Positions 60,730-64,000 of a stretch of DNA of 64,000 bases are shown here, in pieces. The stretch is from an uncultured Erythrobacter sp. (GTDB lineage Bacteria > Pseudomonadota > Alphaproteobacteria > Sphingomonadales > Sphingomonadaceae). Position 1 is the stretch's first letter, and every line of letters begins with the position of its first letter. The stretch is taken from NCBI GenBank assembly GCA_947501215.1, contig CANMUS010000003.1, positions 372,001 through 436,000 on the forward strand. Reading direction: 5' to 3'. A model generated the notes under the pieces. It saw only the letters and a list, made by a program, of their open reading frames with translations. It was not told the origin of the DNA and made no database searches. Made by a program: the position numbers and the translations under genes.

Positions 60730-62225
60730 CAGCCCAGCTTGTCCTTCAGGATCTGGTTGACCACTGCCGGATTGGCCTTGCCCTGCATCGCCTTCATCGT
60801 TTGGCCGACGAAGAAGCCAAACAGCTTGTCCTTGCCGCTGCGATATTCCGCGACCTTGTCGCCATTGTTGGCGATAATCTCGTCGATCGCGGCTTCGATC
60901 GCGCCGGTGTCGCTGACCTGCTTGAGGCCTTCCGTTTCGGCTACTTCCTCGGGGTCGCGTCCGGTCTTTAAGACGATCTCGTAAATCTCCTTGGCCTGTC
61001 CGCCCGAAATCTCGCCCTTGTCCTGCATCGCGAGGATGCTCGCCTGCGCTTCGGCGGTGGCGTTGGCCGGATCGGCCTCATCCCCGAGCGACTTCATGAC
61101 ACCGGGCGCGATCGAAAGCGCCCAGTTGGCCACCTGCGTCGCAACCTTGGCTTCCGGCTTGCCGATCTTCGCAGCAGTCGCGGCCAGCAGCGTTTCGAAG
61201 CGCCCGAAGGTTTCGACCTCGGCAGTCAGTTCCCGTGCATTATAGGGCGTGAGGCCGAGCTCGCTCTCGTAACGCTGGCGCTTGGCATCGGGCAGCTCGG
61301 GCAGCGAAGCACGGCATTCCTCGAGAAACGCGTCCTCCAACTCCAGCGGCAGCAGGTCGGGATCGGGGAAGTAGCGATAATCATGCGCGTCTTCCTTGCT
61401 GCGCATGGTTCGCGTGGTGCCGGTGTTCGGATCGAACAGGCGCGTTTCCTGGTCGACACTGCCGCCGTTCTCCAGCACGTCGACCTGGCGGTTTGCCTCG
61501 TATTCGATGACCTGCATGACGAAGCGCACGGAGTTCACGTTCTTCGTTTCGGTTCGCGTACCGAATTCCTCGCCCGGCTTGCGCACGCTGACGTTGACGT
61601 CGGCGCGCATCGAGCCTTCTTCCATATTGCCGTCGCAGCTGCCGACATAGCGCAGGATCGAGCGCAGCTTGCGCACATAGGCCCCCGCCTCGGCGGGCGA
61701 GCGCATGTCGGGCTTGGATACGATCTCCATCAGCGCCACGCCGCTGCGGTTCAAATCGACATAGGACATGGTCGGATGCTGGTCATGCATCAGCTTGCCC
61801 GCGTCCTGCTCGACATGGATACGCTCGATCCCGATGACCTTGTCTTGCGGGATACCGGCCTTCTCGTCCGCCTCGATCAGCAGCTGCCCCTCGCCCACGA
61901 TGGGGTGGTAGAGCTGGCTGATCTGGTAGCCCTGCGGCAAATCGGCGTAGAAGTAGTTCTTGCGGTCGAACCGGCTGTATTTGTTGATCTGGGCCTCGAT
62001 TGCCATGCCGGTACGCACTGCCTGGCGGATGCACTCGGCGTTCGGCACGGGCAGCATGCCGGGCATCGCCGCATCGACGAGGCTGACCTGCGTGTTCGGC
62101 TCCGCCCCGAAGGCAGTCGAGGCGCCGCTGAACAGCTTGGCCTTGGACGTGACCTGCGCATGGACTTCGAGGCCGATCACGACCTCCCACTCACCCGTTG
62201 CGCCCTGGATGCGATACGTGCTCAT
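60729..62225 (-). CDS. gatB: Asp-tRNA(Asn)/Glu-tRNA(Gln) amidotransferase subunit GatB
   Basis: 498 residues. GatB binds the misacylated tRNA and phosphorylates the acyl group in the GatCAB complex. N-terminal [22 protein letters not shown] and the ammonia-tunnel and catalytic segments [18 protein letters not shown] and [14 protein letters not shown] are strongly conserved; the C-terminal YqeY-like tail domain runs from about 350 to the end. Presence of GatCAB shows that the organism makes Gln-tRNA or Asn-tRNA indirectly. Its ATG shares four bases with the stop of the small 90-residue gene. Confidence 0.96.
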   Translation of the reverse strand: MSTYRIQGATGEWEVVIGLEVHAQVTSKAKLFSGASTAFGAEPNTQVSLVDAAMPGMLPVPNAECIRQAVRTGMAIEAQINKYSRFDRKNYFYADLPQGYQISQLYHPIVGEGQLLIEADEKAGIPQDKVIGIERIHVEQDAGKLMHDQHPTMSYVDLNRSGVALMEIVSKPDMRSPAEAGAYVRKLRSILRYVGSCDGNMEEGSMRADVNVSVRKPGEEFGTRTETKNVNSVRFVMQVIEYEANRQVDVLENGGSVDQETRLFDPNTGTTRTMRSKEDAHDYRYFPDPDLLPLELEDAFLEECRASLPELPDAKRQRYESELGLTPYNARELTAEVETFGRFETLLAATAAKIGKPEAKVATQVANWALSIAPGVMKSLGDEADPANATAEAQASILAMQDKGEISGGQAKEIYEIVLKTGRDPEEVAETEGLKQVSDTGAIEAAIDEIIANNGDKVAEYRSGKDKLFGFFVGQTMKAMQGKANPAVVNQILKDKLG

Positions 62226-62494
62226 TCTGTTTCCTCGAAACGTGTGCGGGCAATCGAGATCATTTGGTCGAACATTTTCTCGAGACGATCAAACTGCCCT
62301 TGCTCCAGTGAGCCTTCCGGGAGCATTTCCAGCACCGCACGAATACCATCGACCGAAGTTTGTATATCAATTGAGGAAGCAAGCCCACGCTCCGCAAGAA
62401 TGCGGAGGCCGTGAATGCCGGCTGTCAGCCCCGCAATACCCAGCAACCTATCGCGCCGGTCGTCAGAACTCTCGCCGAACAGTGTCACCACCAT
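62222..62494 (-). CDS. Unknown 90-residue protein between gatA and gatB
   Basis: 90 residues from ATG 62494. It overlaps the gatA 3' end by 10 bases (the Trp-Trp-stop codons TGGTGGTGA are read in another frame as MVV) and its stop overlaps the gatB ATG by four. The protein is predicted helical and acidic with no signal peptide or membrane helix: [23 protein letters not shown], then [20 protein letters not shown] and [20 protein letters not shown] do not recognise a family. The frame is open further upstream antisense to nothing useful, and the overlap start is the first that avoids a long shared stretch. Confidence 0.7.
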   Translation of the reverse strand: MVVTLFGESSDDRRDRLLGIAGLTAGIHGLRILAERGLASSIDIQTSVDGIRAVLEMLPEGSLEQGQFDRLEKMFDQMISIARTRFEETE

Positions 62495-63966
62495 TTCTCC
62501 GGCTTCGCGTCGAACCCGGCGCGTTGCTGGATCGCCAGCCCTGCGTTCAGCACGCCCTGCTCGTCGAAGGGCTTGCCGACGATCTGCAGGCCGAGCGGCA
62601 GGCCGTCCGAGTTCACCGTCGCGGGCACACTCATCGCGGGCAGGCCGGCGAGCGATGCGGGGACGGCGAACACGTCGTTCAGATACATCGTCAGCGGGTC
62701 GTCGTTGAGCGAACCCAGCGGGAAGCTGGCCGTCGGTGTGGTCGGCGCGAGGATCGCGTCGCACTGACCGAAGGCCTCGGCGAAGTCGCGACTTACCAGC
62801 GTACGGACCTTCTGCGCCTGGTTGTAATAGGCGTCGTAGAAGCCGGCCGAGAGCACATAGGTGCCGATCAGGATGCGGCGCTTGACCTCGTCACCGAAGC
62901 CTTCGGCGCGGGTGGCGGCGTACATGTCCTGCAGGCCCGCCCCGTCGGGCAGGTCGCGTAGGCCATAGCGCACGCCGTCATAGCGCGCGAGGTTGGACGA
63001 GGCTTCGGCGGGGGCGACGATGTAATAAGCAGGCAGCGCATATTTGGTGTGCTGCAGCGAGACGTCGACGATCTCCGCGCCCGCATCGCGCAGCCATTCC
63101 TTGCCCTGCTCCCACGACTTGAGGATGTCCTCGTCGGTTCCTTCCATGCGGTATTCGCGCGGAATACCGATGCGCTTGCCCTTGAGGTCGGCGGAAAGGC
63201 CCGCTTCCCATGCGGGCACGTCCATCTTCAGGCTGGTCGCGTCCTTCGGGTCGAACCCGGCCATCGCCTCCAGCATGATCGCGCAATCTTCGACCGTGCG
63301 GGCCATCGGCCCGGCCTGGTCGAGGCTGCTGGCGAAAGCCACGACGCCCCAGCGGCTGCAGCGGCCATAGGTCGGCTTGATGCCGCAGATGCCGGTAAAG
63401 GCGGCGGGCTGGCGGATCGATCCGCCGGTGTCGGTGCCGGTGGCGGCAGGCGCAATTCGCGCGGCAACTGCGGAGGACGAACCGCCCGAGGAGCCGCCCG
63501 GGCTCATCGCGGCATTGCTGCCAGCCTTGCGCCAGGGCGAACTGACGTTGCCGAAATAGCTGGTCTCGTTGGAGGAGCCCATCGCGAACTGGTCGAGATT
63601 GAGCTTGCCCAGCATCCCCGCGCCCGCATCCCACAGGTTCTGCGACACGGTGCTTTCGTATTGCGGATTGAAGCCTTCGAGAATGTGGCTGGCGGCGGTG
63701 GTCTGCACGCCCTTGGTGGCGAAGAGGTCCTTCATGCCGATCGGCACGCCGCCCATTGTGCCGAGGTCCTCGCCCTTGGCCCGCTTGGCATCGACCGCGT
63801 CGGCAGAGGCGAGCGCATGGTCGGGCGTGGTGACGATGAAAGCGTTCAGACTGGCGGCTTCGGCCACGGCGGCATTGAACGCTTCGGCCACTTCGCGCGC
63901 GGTAAACTCGCCGGAAGCGACGCCGTCGCGGATGTCCTTGACGCCAAGATTCGTGAGTTCGGTCAT
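62485..63966 (-). CDS. gatA: Asp-tRNA(Asn)/Glu-tRNA(Gln) amidotransferase subunit GatA
   Basis: 493 residues. The glutaminase subunit of GatCAB. The amidase signature is complete: catalytic Lys K79 ([12 protein letters not shown]), cis-Ser S159 ([14 protein letters not shown]) and nucleophile S183 ([14 protein letters not shown]), the last two 24 residues apart as in other GatA proteins. The N-terminal [20 protein letters not shown] is standard. The ATG overlaps the stop of an upstream frame by one base (TAATG). Confidence 0.96.
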   Translation of the reverse strand: MTELTNLGVKDIRDGVASGEFTAREVAEAFNAAVAEAASLNAFIVTTPDHALASADAVDAKRAKGEDLGTMGGVPIGMKDLFATKGVQTTAASHILEGFNPQYESTVSQNLWDAGAGMLGKLNLDQFAMGSSNETSYFGNVSSPWRKAGSNAAMSPGGSSGGSSSAVAARIAPAATGTDTGGSIRQPAAFTGICGIKPTYGRCSRWGVVAFASSLDQAGPMARTVEDCAIMLEAMAGFDPKDATSLKMDVPAWEAGLSADLKGKRIGIPREYRMEGTDEDILKSWEQGKEWLRDAGAEIVDVSLQHTKYALPAYYIVAPAEASSNLARYDGVRYGLRDLPDGAGLQDMYAATRAEGFGDEVKRRILIGTYVLSAGFYDAYYNQAQKVRTLVSRDFAEAFGQCDAILAPTTPTASFPLGSLNDDPLTMYLNDVFAVPASLAGLPAMSVPATVNSDGLPLGLQIVGKPFDEQGVLNAGLAIQQRAGFDAKPEKWW

Positions 63967-64000
63967 TACTTCGTCTCTACCGTCGGAGCTTGGCCTTCGA
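63966..64000 (-). CDS. 3' end of the gene upstream of gatA, probably gatC
   Basis: Only 35 bases are in the window. One minus-strand frame reads [10 protein letters not shown] followed by TAA at 63966-63968, overlapping the gatA ATG by one base. gatC normally sits here, so this is inferred to be its C-terminus, but ten residues cannot prove it. Confidence 0.4.
   Translation of the reverse strand, partial: EGQAPTVETK

Overview
The window is a gene-dense, high-GC stretch of an alphaproteobacterial chromosome, most likely from Sphingomonadales and probably the Erythrobacteraceae (Erythrobacter/Qipengyuania-like). This placement is inferred from gene content and order: the argS-SPOR-nagZ-scpA-scpB-tatABC run, large VVTGSRI-type TonB receptors, a Cpa/Tad pilus locus, ispH-thrB-rnhA, and a Bpt leucyltransferase beside tamA-tamB. 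I see no rRNA, tRNA, prophage, transposase or CRISPR array. Both window edges cut genes.

Layout. 1-1540: a truncated Gly/Asn-rich secreted protein and a fasciclin lipoprotein. 1551-8759 (minus): bpt, tamA and tamB, the last two being the outer-membrane assembly module. 8927-11937: ilvA (minus) divergent from a secreted amidohydrolase (plus). 11922-18457 (minus): argS, SPOR protein, nagZ, scpA, scpB, tatA, tatB, tatC, closely packed with several overlaps. 18503-21653: a small lipoprotein, then ispH-thrB-rnhA with coupled starts. 21660-23946 (minus): a DUF1508 protein, a FAD amine oxidase and an alpha/beta hydrolase. 24040-31461 (plus): a Tad/Flp pilus operon cpaA-B-C-D-E-tadB-tadC in which the motor ATPase gene cpaF and the pilin gene are absent.

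31504-39641: a MarR regulator and enoyl-CoA hydratase; a copper module (csoR-DUF305 divergent from copA-copB around one operator); an NAD(P)-binding protein; then a beta-oxidation pair (SDR and thiolase) separated by a REP-like double palindrome. 39642-46866: two monocistronic TonB-dependent receptors, each with a strong terminator, flanking a small secreted Cys-containing protein. 46909-54639: clpB with a heat-shock-type promoter, an acyl-CoA dehydrogenase, a HerA-like ATPase and a penicillin/AHL acylase. 54653-59570: an M16 protease, a small Met-rich protein, a protein with an internal domain duplication, and a decayed lipoprotein gene. 59571-64000 (minus): a chain of overlapping genes reading gatA - unknown 90-residue protein - gatB - membrane protein - trmL - small membrane protein.

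Shared themes. Envelope functions dominate: TamAB, Tat, Tad, TonB receptors, lipoproteins and SPOR. The copper oxidase CopA carries a Tat signal and would be exported by the TatABC encoded at 11922-13423. The points most worth checking are the missing cpaF/pilin, the small gene wedged between gatA and gatB, the duplicated-domain envelope protein, the decayed lipoprotein, and several regulatory palindromes.
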